DNA from: Nocardioides sp. T2.26MG-1
Lineage (GTDB): Bacteria > Actinomycetota > Actinomycetes > Propionibacteriales > Nocardioidaceae
Assembly: GCF_950101795.1 (NCBI RefSeq)
Contig: NZ_CATNLZ010000005.1
Span: 36,148 to 100,147, forward strand
DNA length: 64,000 nucleotides
Direction: 5' to 3'
A program made the translations under genes and the position numbers. Positions 21,676 through 29,813 of the stretch are shown piece by piece (positions within the stretch are counted from its first letter, which is position 1; each line of letters begins with the position of its first letter). The notes beneath the pieces are model-generated. The model was not told the origin of the DNA. It searched no databases and saw nothing but the letters and a program-made list of their open reading frames with translations.

Positions 21676-22842
21676 ATGCCCGCGCCCACGCTCACCGACG
21701 GAGTCGTCACGCTCCGCGCGCACCGGCCCGACGACGCCCTCCGGTGCTTCGAGCAGTGCCAGGACCCCTCCTCTCAGCGGTGGACGAGGGTGCCGGTGCC
21801 GTACTCGATGGACGACGCCCGGTCGTTCGTGGAGGAGTTCTGCCCAGGGTGCTGGGCGGACGACTCCGAGTGGATCTTCGCGATCGAGCACGAGGGCCGG
21901 TACGGCGGCACGATCTCGTTGCGCGACGAGGGCTCGGGACGCGCCGAGATCGCGTACGGCTCGCACCCGTCGATCCGCGGCAGCGGAGTGGTCGAGCGAG
22001 CGCTCCGGCTGCTGCTGGCGTGGGGGTTCGCGGAGCGGAACCTGCAGGTGGTCATCTGGTATGCGACCGTCGGCAACTGGGCGTCCCGCAAGGTGGCCTG
22101 GCGTCTGGGCTTCTCCGACGACGGCCTGGTGCGCCGCTGGAACCCGCAGCGCGGCGAGCTCCTCGACAGCTGGGTCGGGACGCTGCTGCCCGATGAGCCC
22201 CGCGAGCCGCGCACCCGCTGGCTGGAGAACCCGGTCGTGGACGGAGAGGGCGTGCGGCTGCGCCCGTTCTCCGATGCCGACGTACCCCGGATCGTGGAGG
22301 GGCTCGGCGACGCGGACACGCAGTACTGGCTGTCGTTCCTGCCCCGCGACCCCGGCGAGCCCGAGGGCCGTGCCTACGTCGAGCAGGTCACGGAGCGGCT
22401 CGCGACCGACCACACGATCACCTGGGCGGTGTGCACCCCCGAGGACGACACCCTGCTCGGCGCCGTCGGCCTGCACCGGATCGCCCAGGAGCCCGAGGTG
22501 GGCTACTGGACGCACCCGGACGCTCGAGGTCGTGGGATCGCCACCCGGGCGGCCAGGCTCGCGCTCGGGCACGGGTTCGAGACCCTGGGGCTCGAGCGGC
22601 TGGCGGCGTACGCCTCAGCCCCCAACCTGGCCTCGCTCCGGGTGCTCAAGGCGATCGGCATGCGGCGCACCGGCGTACAGCGGCGGGCCGTGCGCACCGC
22701 CGACGGGACCCCGGTCGACCTGGTCGGCTACGACCTGCTGGCCGAGGAGTGGGCCGCGGACCGGTCGACGGAGGCCGACCAGAGCAGCACCGCGACGCCG
22801 ACGACCGAGAGCGCGCCGCCCACCAGCGCCGGCGCCCGGTAG
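21676..22842 (+). CDS. Tandem-domain GNAT N-acetyltransferase
   Basis: 388-residue protein made of two GNAT domains. In domain 1 (about 1-175) the acetyl-CoA loop is degenerate: EIAYGSHPSIRGSGVVERAL. In domain 2 (about 185-365) it is canonical: VGYWTHPDARGRGIATRAAR, then LERLAAYASAPNLASLRVLKAIG. Domain 2 resembles RimJ/RimL-type acetyltransferases. One domain may be catalytic and the other structural. The 3' end overlaps the convergent MFS gene by 115 nt, and the Ser/Thr-rich last 25 residues (STEADQSSTATPTTESAPP) are the antisense of that gene's end. Confidence 0.85.
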   Translation: MPAPTLTDGVVTLRAHRPDDALRCFEQCQDPSSQRWTRVPVPYSMDDARSFVEEFCPGCWADDSEWIFAIEHEGRYGGTISLRDEGSGRAEIAYGSHPSIRGSGVVERALRLLLAWGFAERNLQVVIWYATVGNWASRKVAWRLGFSDDGLVRRWNPQRGELLDSWVGTLLPDEPREPRTRWLENPVVDGEGVRLRPFSDADVPRIVEGLGDADTQYWLSFLPRDPGEPEGRAYVEQVTERLATDHTITWAVCTPEDDTLLGAVGLHRIAQEPEVGYWTHPDARGRGIATRAARLALGHGFETLGLERLAAYASAPNLASLRVLKAIGMRRTGVQRRAVRTADGTPVDLVGYDLLAEEWAADRSTEADQSSTATPTTESAPPTSAGAR

Positions 22843-23951
22843 CCGTAGCCCGCTGCGATCACGACGCCGCCGAGCCAGGCGCCCAGCGCGTTGGCGAGGT
22901 TGAGCGAGGCGTGGTTCATCGCCGCGCCGAGGGTCTGGGCCTCGCCCGAGACCGCCATCAGCCGCAGCTGGAGGTTGATCACCAGCACCGACCCGATCGC
23001 GGTGACGAGGAACACCGCCGGCAGCAGCAGCCAGCCGTGCGGTGCGGCCGCCCACACGACCAGCATCACCAGCCCGGACCCGATGCCGGCCCAGATCAGC
23101 GACCCGAAGACCGACCACTCGGCCAGCCGGCCGGCCAGCCAGGTGCCGGCGACCATGCCGACACCGAACGCCGCAGTGAACACCGGCACCGCGGACTCGG
23201 ACAGCCCGCCGACCTCGGTGACCGTCGGGGCGATGTAGGAGTAGACGGCGAACAGGCCGCCGAAGCCCACGGCCCCGGCCAGGAGCGTGAGCATCGCCTG
23301 GCCGTTGCGGAAGAACAACATCTCGCGACGGCCGGTCGCAGCGAGGTTGCCGGGGTGCGACGGCACGAAGAGCAGGATCATCGCGATCGAGGCCGCGGCG
23401 ATCGCGGCCGTCGACACGTACGCCGCCCGCCACCCGGCCTGCTGGCCGAGCCAGGTCGCGGCCGGCACGCCGACGACGTTCGCGACGGAGAGCCCGAGCA
23501 TCACCGCGGCGACCGCCCGTCCCTTCCGGGCCGGCGGCGCGAGGCTGGCGGCGACCAGCGACGCGACCCCGAAGTAGGCGCCGTGCGGCAGCCCGTCGAG
23601 GAAGCGGGCCACCACCAGCACGCCGTAGCCGGTGGCGGCCGCGCTGAGCAGGTTGAACGCGGCGTACGCCGCCATCAGGCCGACCAGAAGCCCTCGCCGC
23701 GGCAGGCGGGCTCCGAACACCGCGATCAGCGGGGCCCCCACGACCACTCCGAGTGCGTACGCCGAGATCAGGTGGCCGGCGCTCGGGATCGACACGTCGA
23801 TCCCGTCGGCGATCTGGGGCAGCAGCCCCATCGTCACGAACTCCGTGGTGCCGATCGCGAACCCGCCGAGCGCGAGCGCCAGCACCGCGAGCCGGAAGTG
23901 CGAGGCGCGGGCACTCGGGGCCAGGCCCGGGGCGGGCGCGGTCGTCGTCAT
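22728..23951 (-). CDS. MFS transporter, DHA1/AraJ-like drug or sugar exporter
   Basis: 407-residue major facilitator with 12 predicted helices. GGFAIGTTEFVTMGLLPQIA and HLISAYALGVVVGAPLIAVF near the N terminus, and LDGLPHGAYFGVASLVAAS in helix 4-5, match DHA1 exporters such as AraJ/YdhP and Cmx-like proteins. The start MTTTAPAPG at 23951 is chosen; longer open frame is non-homologous. The substrate is unknown. The C terminus shares 115 nt with the opposite GNAT gene. Confidence 0.88.
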   Translation of the reverse strand: MTTTAPAPGLAPSARASHFRLAVLALALGGFAIGTTEFVTMGLLPQIADGIDVSIPSAGHLISAYALGVVVGAPLIAVFGARLPRRGLLVGLMAAYAAFNLLSAAATGYGVLVVARFLDGLPHGAYFGVASLVAASLAPPARKGRAVAAVMLGLSVANVVGVPAATWLGQQAGWRAAYVSTAAIAAASIAMILLFVPSHPGNLAATGRREMLFFRNGQAMLTLLAGAVGFGGLFAVYSYIAPTVTEVGGLSESAVPVFTAAFGVGMVAGTWLAGRLAEWSVFGSLIWAGIGSGLVMLVVWAAAPHGWLLLPAVFLVTAIGSVLVINLQLRLMAVSGEAQTLGAAMNHASLNLANALGAWLGGVVIAAGYGYRAPALVGGALSVVGVAVLLWSASVDRSAAHSSASRS

Positions 23952-24043
23952 CGGGTCGGGGAACCCTCTCCGGTCGCTGGGGTGGGACGCGGCTGACGGC
24001 GTTGTGCAGCGCTCCCAGTCTGCAACCGGACGACCGATGACGC

Positions 24044-24874
24044 CTATTCCGCGTTGCGGCGCGCGCGCTCCTCGTACGCCGCCCGGGCGGCCGGGTCGGC
24101 CTTGTGGAGCACGTCGGCCGCGCCGTTCATCCGGGCCAGGGCGTCCTGGACCCGCCGCGGCAGCGCCTGGATGGTCTTCGTCGGCCCCTGCACCCACCGG
24201 GGCACCCACACCTCGGCCCGCGGCTTGCGCACCACGCTCTCGATCACCGTGGCGACGTCGTCGGCGGTGACCGGCGGGACGCCCTTCGCGGCGGGGACGC
24301 CTGCGGAGAGCTCGGTCTGCACCACGGTGGGCAGCACCACCGAGACGTCGATGCCGAGCGGGCCGAGCTCGGCCCGGGTCGCCTCGCTGAAGCCGACGAC
24401 CGCGAACTTCGACGCGGAGTAGGAGGCACCGTCGGCGACCGCCAGGCGGCCGACCGCCGAGGCGACGTTGACGATGTGGCCGTGGCCGCGCTCGACCATC
24501 CCGGGGGCGACGGCCTTGGTGCCGTTGATCGGGCCGTGCACGTTGACGTCGAAGATCGCGCGGGTCACCTCGTCGGGCTCCTTGAGCACCGAACCCAGCG
24601 GCATGATGCCGGCGTTGTTGACCAGCACGTCCCAGGGGCCGAGGTGCGCGACCTCGGCGAGGAACTCCCGCCACGACGCCGGGGCGGTCACGTCGAGCCG
24701 GGCGGCGACCACGCGGTCGCCGTACGCCCCGGTGGTCTCCGCGGCGAGCTCGGGGTCGAGGTCGCCGACGGCGACCGAGGCGCCCTGGCGGGCGAAGCGC
24801 TCCACCGTGGCCTTGCCGATGCCGCGGGCGCCGCCCGTGACGATGATGGACATTCCGGAGATCTGGCGGGTCAT
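24044..24874 (-). CDS. Short-chain dehydrogenase/reductase
   Basis: 276-residue classical SDR. Cofactor motif TGGARGIGKATVERF near residue 13, an acidic residue after the second strand (GDLDPE) favouring NAD, the NNAGIMPLGS structural motif, and the catalytic set with Ser in NVASAVGR and YSASK (Tyr-x3-Lys). A basic C-terminal extension (RMNGAADVLHKADP, RARRN) exceeds the usual 250 residues. The start at 24874 follows GAGGTG. It lies 43 nt downstream of the aldehyde dehydrogenase as third gene of the P450 operon, so it probably oxidises an alcohol formed by the P450. Confidence 0.9.
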   Translation of the reverse strand: MTRQISGMSIIVTGGARGIGKATVERFARQGASVAVGDLDPELAAETTGAYGDRVVAARLDVTAPASWREFLAEVAHLGPWDVLVNNAGIMPLGSVLKEPDEVTRAIFDVNVHGPINGTKAVAPGMVERGHGHIVNVASAVGRLAVADGASYSASKFAVVGFSEATRAELGPLGIDVSVVLPTVVQTELSAGVPAAKGVPPVTADDVATVIESVVRKPRAEVWVPRWVQGPTKTIQALPRRVQDALARMNGAADVLHKADPAARAAYEERARRNAE

Positions 24875-24917
24875 GGTCACCTCGGGGTCGGTCTGAACAG
24901 GGGTCTGGTGTCGGGTG

Positions 24918-26516
24918 CTAGCGCACGCGCAGCCGGCGCAGCGCCCGGAGCTGGGCGTTGCCCATCGCGACGAACCGCTCCAGCGGCGTGCCCGGCGGCG
25001 GGCCGATCGGGCCGATACGGGAGGTGGCGACGGTCTGGGCGTCGGTGTACTTGCGGATGCCCTCGGCGCCGTGCCGGCGGCCGAGGCCACTGTCGCCCAC
25101 ACCGCCCATGCCGGCCTCGACGGTGCCGGCGGCGAGGGCGGCTCCGTCGTTGATGTTGACCGAGCCGGCCCGGATCCGCCGTGCGAAGGCATCGGCGGAC
25201 GCCAGGTCCTTGCTGAACACGCTGGCGGACAGCCCGGCGGTGCCCTGGTTGGCGATCCGCAGGGCGTCGGCGTCGTCACGCGCCCGGTAGAGCGCGACGA
25301 CGGGCCCGAAGGTCTCGCCGAGGCAGAGTCCCATGTCGCCGGTGACGCCTTCGAGCACCGTCGGCGCGTAGGCGTACGGCCCGATCTCGGGGCGCGGCCG
25401 CCCGCCGGCGAGCACGGTGGCACCCTTGGCCACCGCGTCCGCGACGTGCCCCGAGACCTTGTCGAGCTGGGCCTGGGAGGCGAGCGGGCCGACGTCGCAG
25501 GAGAAGTCGTAGGTCTGACCGAGCCGCTGACCGCTGGTAGCGGCGCGCAGAGCGTCGGTGAACTCGTCGTAGACGTCGGTGTGGACGATGACGCGCTCGA
25601 TGTGGATGCACATCTGGCCGGTGTTGGCGAACGCCGCGAGCACGGTCCCCCGGGCGGCCTGGGCGATGTCGGCATCGGCGCGCACCACGAGGGGGTTCTT
25701 GCCACCGAGCTCGAGCGAGGCGCCGATCAGCCGCCGCGCGGCGCGCTCAGCGACCAGCCGGCCGGTGGCCGTCGACCCGGTGAAGCTGACGAAGTCGACG
25801 TGGTCGACCAGCGCCTCCCCGGTTGCCGCACCCGGCCCGGCCACCACCTCCCACACGTGCTCGGGGAGCCCGGCCTCGGCCATCAGTGCGCGGGTCCACA
25901 GCAGCGTCAGCGGGGTCTGCGGATCGGCCTTGACGACGACGGCGTTGCCGGCGACCAGCGCCGGGATCGTGTCGCCGACGCCGAGGTAGAGGGGGTAGTT
26001 CCAGGGCGCGATGATCCCGACCACGCCCTTCGGCCTCCGCACCTCGCGGACCTTGGTCACCGCCGGCACCGGCGGCCGGACCCTGGTGTCGGCGAGGTAG
26101 GCCCGGCCGTGCCGCGCGTAGTGGCGGGCCAGGTTGCCGACCTGCAACACCTCCTGCCAGGCGTGGAACCGCGCCTTGCCCATCTCCCACTGGATCAGGT
26201 CGAGCACCTCGTCCTGCCGCTCGACGAGCAGGTCGTGGAAGCGCAGCACGACCGCGGCCCGCGCGTCGTGCGTCAGCAGCGCCCAGGCGGGCTGGGCCGT
26301 GCGCGCCGTCTCGACCGCGGCCGCGACGTCGGCCGCGGTGCAGGCCGGGACCTGCGCGGTCGGACCCGCGTCGTACGGCGCGGTCGCGGTCAGCGTCTCG
26401 ACGCCTCCGGAGACCGGGCAGGCCACCCAGCGGGTCCAGGACGCCAGCTTGCGCTCGGTGACCCAGGCCGGGCGGGCGTCGGAGGTGCGGGCCGGGGCCG
26501 GCCGGGTGGCGGTCAT
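24918..26516 (-). CDS. Aldehyde dehydrogenase (succinic-semialdehyde-dehydrogenase-like)
   Basis: 532-residue NAD(P)-dependent aldehyde dehydrogenase. Visible are the cofactor segment GIIAPWNYPLYLGVGDTIPA, FTGSTATGR, the general base Glu in SLELGGKNP and the catalytic Cys in NTGQMCIHIERV. The C terminus has a basic tail (RALRRLRVR) that may contact the membrane. Translation is coupled to the upstream P450 (ATGA, start 26516). With the P450 and SDR it would carry a hydroxylated alkyl or terpenoid substrate to the acid; the substrate is not inferable. Confidence 0.92.
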   Translation of the reverse strand: MTATRPAPARTSDARPAWVTERKLASWTRWVACPVSGGVETLTATAPYDAGPTAQVPACTAADVAAAVETARTAQPAWALLTHDARAAVVLRFHDLLVERQDEVLDLIQWEMGKARFHAWQEVLQVGNLARHYARHGRAYLADTRVRPPVPAVTKVREVRRPKGVVGIIAPWNYPLYLGVGDTIPALVAGNAVVVKADPQTPLTLLWTRALMAEAGLPEHVWEVVAGPGAATGEALVDHVDFVSFTGSTATGRLVAERAARRLIGASLELGGKNPLVVRADADIAQAARGTVLAAFANTGQMCIHIERVIVHTDVYDEFTDALRAATSGQRLGQTYDFSCDVGPLASQAQLDKVSGHVADAVAKGATVLAGGRPRPEIGPYAYAPTVLEGVTGDMGLCLGETFGPVVALYRARDDADALRIANQGTAGLSASVFSKDLASADAFARRIRAGSVNINDGAALAAGTVEAGMGGVGDSGLGRRHGAEGIRKYTDAQTVATSRIGPIGPPPGTPLERFVAMGNAQLRALRRLRVR

Positions 26517-27895
26517 CGGGCACTCCCGGTGCGGACGAGGCGGAGCGGCTGGCCGTCCTTGGGGAACGGCAGCGAGTGGTTGTCGATCGGGGCGACGTAG
26601 CCGGGGTCGACGCTCCAGCGGTGCTCCCGCAGCAGCCGGTGCAGGATCGCCTTGACCTCCATGCCGGCGAAGTACAGCCCGAGGCACTTGTGGACCCCGC
26701 CGCCGAAGGGCTCCCACGCCAGCCGGTGCGACTTGTCCTCGCGCCGTGCCGGCGAGAACCGCTCGGGGTCGAACACCATCGGGTTGGTCCAGTACTCCTC
26801 CATCACGTGCGAGAACTGCACACCGACCACCACATGGGTGCCCGCCGGGATCCGGTAGCCCTGCACGGTGGTGTCCTTCACGGTGTAGCGCACCAGCGCC
26901 GGCACGGGAGCGCGCAGCCGCAGCGCCTCGCGCGTCACCCAGTCGAGCGACTCGAGGCTCTCCAGCTCGTCGAGCGTGGGCGCGGGACCGAGCGCGAGCG
27001 ACTCGGCCCGGCAACGCTCCTGCCACAGCGGGTGCTGACCGAGGAGCTGCAGGATCGTCGAGGCGGTGATGGTCGAGGTGTCGTGGGCCGCCATCATCAG
27101 GAAGATCATGTGGTTGACGACGTCGTCGTCGCTGAACCCCTCACCGTCCTCGGTCTCGATGTGGCACAGCACCGAGAAGATGTCGTCGGTCCGCGTGGCC
27201 CGCTTCACCGGGAGGTAGTGGCGCAGGAACCCGTCGAGCACCGCCCGACCGCGGTAGGCGCGGCCCCACCGGGTGAACGGCACGTCGGCGCGCACGACGC
27301 CCGCGGCCGCCTGCACGCAGGCGATGAAGGCGCGGTTGACGCGGTCCATCTCGGCGGGGCTGGTGGCGGGCGCGCCGCCCATGAAGATGTCGGCGGCGAT
27401 GTCAAGCGTGAGCTGCTTGAGCGCCGGGTAGGCCCGGAAGCGCGGGTCGCTGTCCCATCCGACGGTGCCGTCGGCGATCGCGGGATGCATCCGCCCGGCG
27501 TACGCCGCCAGCCGGTCGCGCGTGAACGCCTCCTGCATGATCCGGCGGTGGACGCGGTGCTCGTCGCGGTCGAGCAGCATCAGGCCGCGATGGAAGAACG
27601 GGCCGACGACCCTGCCCCAGGCGGGCTCGTTGAGGAACGCCTTGTCCTTGTTGCGCAGCGCCTGCTCGCACGCGTCGGGGCCGAGCAGCACGACCGCGCG
27701 GTCGACGGCGTGGAGCGGCGAGACCGGCCCGTAGGTCTCCCACTGGTGGCGGAACAGCCCGATCGGGTCCCTCGTGTAGTCGAGGAGCCTGCCGAGGACC
27801 GGCAGTCCGCGGTCGCTGGGCAGCTGCACCGGCACCTCGCGCACGGTGGTCGAGGCGGTGCCGGCCGACGCCTCGAGCGTCGCTTGGTCAGTCAT
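26513..27895 (-). CDS. Cytochrome P450
   Basis: 460-residue soluble haem monooxygenase. The I-helix oxygen motif MAAHDTSTIT, ExxR (EALRLR) and the haem loop FGGGVHKCLGLYFAGMEV with its axial Cys are intact; PERFSPAR matches the PERF motif. The start at 27895 has GAGGAGG 4 nt upstream. It is the first gene of the P450-ALDH-SDR operon, 104 nt from a divergent TetR gene. The promoter carries an exact TTGACA -35 and a palindrome in its spacer. The CYP subfamily is not assignable by eye. Confidence 0.94.
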   Translation of the reverse strand: MTDQATLEASAGTASTTVREVPVQLPSDRGLPVLGRLLDYTRDPIGLFRHQWETYGPVSPLHAVDRAVVLLGPDACEQALRNKDKAFLNEPAWGRVVGPFFHRGLMLLDRDEHRVHRRIMQEAFTRDRLAAYAGRMHPAIADGTVGWDSDPRFRAYPALKQLTLDIAADIFMGGAPATSPAEMDRVNRAFIACVQAAAGVVRADVPFTRWGRAYRGRAVLDGFLRHYLPVKRATRTDDIFSVLCHIETEDGEGFSDDDVVNHMIFLMMAAHDTSTITASTILQLLGQHPLWQERCRAESLALGPAPTLDELESLESLDWVTREALRLRAPVPALVRYTVKDTTVQGYRIPAGTHVVVGVQFSHVMEEYWTNPMVFDPERFSPARREDKSHRLAWEPFGGGVHKCLGLYFAGMEVKAILHRLLREHRWSVDPGYVAPIDNHSLPFPKDGQPLRLVRTGSAR

Positions 27896-27926
27896 CGAGC
27901 CTCCTCGGGCTGGTGTGACCCGCGCC

Positions 27927-27956
27927 ATACTTCATTCAGGAAGGGCATCCTGTCAA
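27927..27956 (-). promoter_or_regulatory. Promoter of the P450 operon
   Basis: On the minus strand, a perfect -35 TTGACA (27956-27951) is followed after 18 bp by AAGTAT (27932-27927) as -10. Transcription would start near 27920, about 25 nt before the P450 ATG. The palindrome at 27937-27952 fills the spacer. Confidence 0.6.
27937..27952. promoter_or_regulatory. Candidate TetR operator
   Basis: CAGGA (27937-27941) and TCCTG (27948-27952) are inverted with a 6-nt centre. Imperfect CATT(GA) outer arms extend the symmetry. The site lies between the -35 and -10 of the P450 promoter and about 50 nt before the divergent TetR gene, so one dimer could repress both directions. Confidence 0.5.
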
Positions 27957-27999
27957 TGTTCTGCCGCGGAGACCCTCGGGCCCGTGAGATGGTGTCGCC

Positions 28000-28611
28000 A
28001 TGGCGGTGCAGGCAGGCGTGTACCGCGGCGTCCCCGCCGCGGCGCGGGTCGCGGAGCGCCGGACCCGTCTCATGGAGGCCACGCTCGCGGTGTGGGCCGA
28101 CCCCACGACCAGCACCACCATGACCCGGATCTGCGCCGAGGCCGGGCTCTCGGAGCGGTACTTCTACGAGAGCTTCCGCAACCTCGACGAGGCGCTGACG
28201 GCCGTCATCGACGCGATCGCGGTCGAGATCGAGGAGCGCGCCCTGTCTGCGGCCGACGAGTCGGGTGCGGACCCGGCCGGGCGGGTGCTGGCCTCGCTCC
28301 GGGCGCTCGTCGAGATGCTGGTGGAGGACCCGCGCAAGGGCCGGGTGGCGATCATCGAGGCCGGCGCCATGCCGTCGCTGCGGCAGCGGCGCACCGAACT
28401 GCTCCACCACTTCGCACAGCGCTCCGCCGAGGAGGCCCGGACGCTCTCCGGCGGCGCCCGCCGCAGCGAGCACGACGACGAGATCGCCGGCGTCCTGTTC
28501 GTCGGCGGCATGGCCGAGCTGATCACTCGCTGGTTGAGCGGGACGCTCGAGGCGACGCCGGAGGAGATCGTCGAGGCTGCTGCGCGCAGCTTCTTGGGGT
28601 TCTACCGCTGA
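28000..28611 (+). CDS. TetR family transcriptional regulator
   Basis: 203-residue one-component repressor. The N-terminal helix-turn-helix is at about residues 42-66 (TRICAEAGLSERYFYESFRN, the classical TetR recognition helix with YxYESF), followed by a helical ligand-binding domain with FVGGMAELITRWL near the C terminus. Divergent from the P450 operon, it most likely controls that operon and itself through the palindrome between them; the inducer would be the P450 substrate or a relative. Start ATG at 28000 has no strong ribosome site (GAGATGG upstream). Confidence 0.9.
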   Translation: MAVQAGVYRGVPAAARVAERRTRLMEATLAVWADPTTSTTMTRICAEAGLSERYFYESFRNLDEALTAVIDAIAVEIEERALSAADESGADPAGRVLASLRALVEMLVEDPRKGRVAIIEAGAMPSLRQRRTELLHHFAQRSAEEARTLSGGARRSEHDDEIAGVLFVGGMAELITRWLSGTLEATPEEIVEAAARSFLGFYR

Positions 28612-28750
28612 GGGGGCCGCTTCCCGGCCGGTCACGGGCTGTGTCGGCGAGCCTCGGCCCGGTCGCGGCTCGGTTGGCTGCTGCACGCGGGCACTCCACC
28701 GCGAGCGGCCCGCAGGTCCACTCATTCCGGCCTGCAAACGTGGAGTCGCC

Positions 28751-29500
28751 TCAGTAGGCGCCCTCTGGCACGGGTAGGGCTAGCACGACGGTGACAGGGA
28801 CGTGGTCGGAGACTCCGCCGGCCGCCTTCAGGCCGGACCAATCGGCGAAGGTGCCAACCTTCACGTCGAGGACCTCGAGATCAGTGAAGCAGTGATCGAG
28901 ATGGAACGGCTTGGCTTCGCGGCGGTGCAAGAAGAACGTCGGCTGTGACTCCGAGCCTTGGACCTCGCCAGTCCAGAGGTGGTACGCAGACACAAGACCG
29001 TGCACCGCGAGCCGGCTCACTAGCGTCGAGTGGTTACGACGCCTCTCCTTGTCCCAAATGGCGTTCGAGTTGTAGTCCCCGATCATCACTGTGCCGGTGC
29101 GCAGTGCCGGTTCCAGATCATCAAGCGCGAGGTGGGCTTGGCCGACGTAGGCGGCCTCGTGCCGTGACGCGCCGAGGGTCCACACCGCCCAGAGGTCGGC
29201 CGAAGCACCAGAGGGTGAGGTGATGGTGAAGGGAGTGACGTGCGAGTACCCGGGCACGAGTGGCTGCAACTGCGCCTCGACCTTGTAGCCAGGGCGCGCG
29301 AAGACGAGTACACCCTTCGCGTACTCCGGCCGAGCGACGTAGTGGGTCATGCTGCCTGGCGGCAGCAGTCCTGCGTACCGGTCGACCGGCTCCGCCTCCT
29401 GGATCACATAGACGTCGGCGTCGAGCGCCAACGCCCGCCCAATCTTCTCCCTGAAGGCACCCGCACAATTCCAACTGACGACTCGAAGCGGCTCACCCAC
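28751..29500 (-). CDS. Endonuclease/exonuclease/phosphatase family protein
   Basis: 249-residue member of the EEP fold (DNase I-like). Motifs: RVVSWNCAGAF at the N terminus, VIQEAEPVD (metal-binding Glu), MIGDYNSNAIWD (GDxN) and SDHVPVTV at the end (catalytic Asp-His). GTG at 29500 is used because the fold begins immediately after it. The DNA is visibly poorer in GC than the flanks and uses codons rare in neighbours, which suggests transfer. It sits between TetR and a DUF222 HNH gene. It could be a nuclease or phosphodiesterase; the substrate is unknown. Confidence 0.8.
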   Translation of the reverse strand: MGEPLRVVSWNCAGAFREKIGRALALDADVYVIQEAEPVDRYAGLLPPGSMTHYVARPEYAKGVLVFARPGYKVEAQLQPLVPGYSHVTPFTITSPSGASADLWAVWTLGASRHEAAYVGQAHLALDDLEPALRTGTVMIGDYNSNAIWDKERRRNHSTLVSRLAVHGLVSAYHLWTGEVQGSESQPTFFLHRREAKPFHLDHCFTDLEVLDVKVGTFADWSGLKAAGGVSDHVPVTVVLALPVPEGAY

Positions 29501-29784
29501 GATGCAACACTCTGCACCCTGCACAGAGGGGATGAGGCCGTTTCCAGAATCCCCGGTTGCTGCGGCGGGACGACGCCTGATTGAGTCCGTATCCCGTCTG
29601 TGCACTGGTCCGAGCGACCGGTCCCACCGCGTCTTACCTATGCGCCACGGTCGACCTGTGGGGTCTCGTCGGACGTCGTGGTAGCGGCTTCCGCGACTGC
29701 GTCTCCCTAGCCGACTGGCCGCGACCTGCGAGGCTCCGCAACCACCAGACGCAACGATCCACAGACTCCTGCTAGGTATTGTTT
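29501..29784. other. Intergenic region without a gene
   Basis: About 280 nt of moderately GC-rich DNA between the divergent EEP and HNH genes. Short open frames are present on both strands but none has a ribosome site or recognisable protein. The only clear signal is the SOS-type box at its right edge. Confidence 0.5.
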
Positions 29785-29800
29785 TCAAACATCTGTTCGG
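29785..29800 (+). promoter_or_regulatory. LexA-type SOS box
   Basis: TCAAACATCTGTTCGG matches the actinobacterial SOS consensus TCGAAC-N4-GTTCGA at 10 of 12 fixed positions. It lies 14 nt before the start of the DUF222 HNH gene, where a bound LexA would cover the transcription start. SOS boxes before 13E12-family genes are known in Mycobacterium tuberculosis, which supports the reading. Confidence 0.65.
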
Positions 29801-29813
29801 TTAAGGTAACAGC

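Noticed and set aside
22728..23951. Specific chloramphenicol exporter (cmx/cml)
   Set aside because: Only general DHA1/AraJ-like motifs are visible; substrate cannot be assigned.
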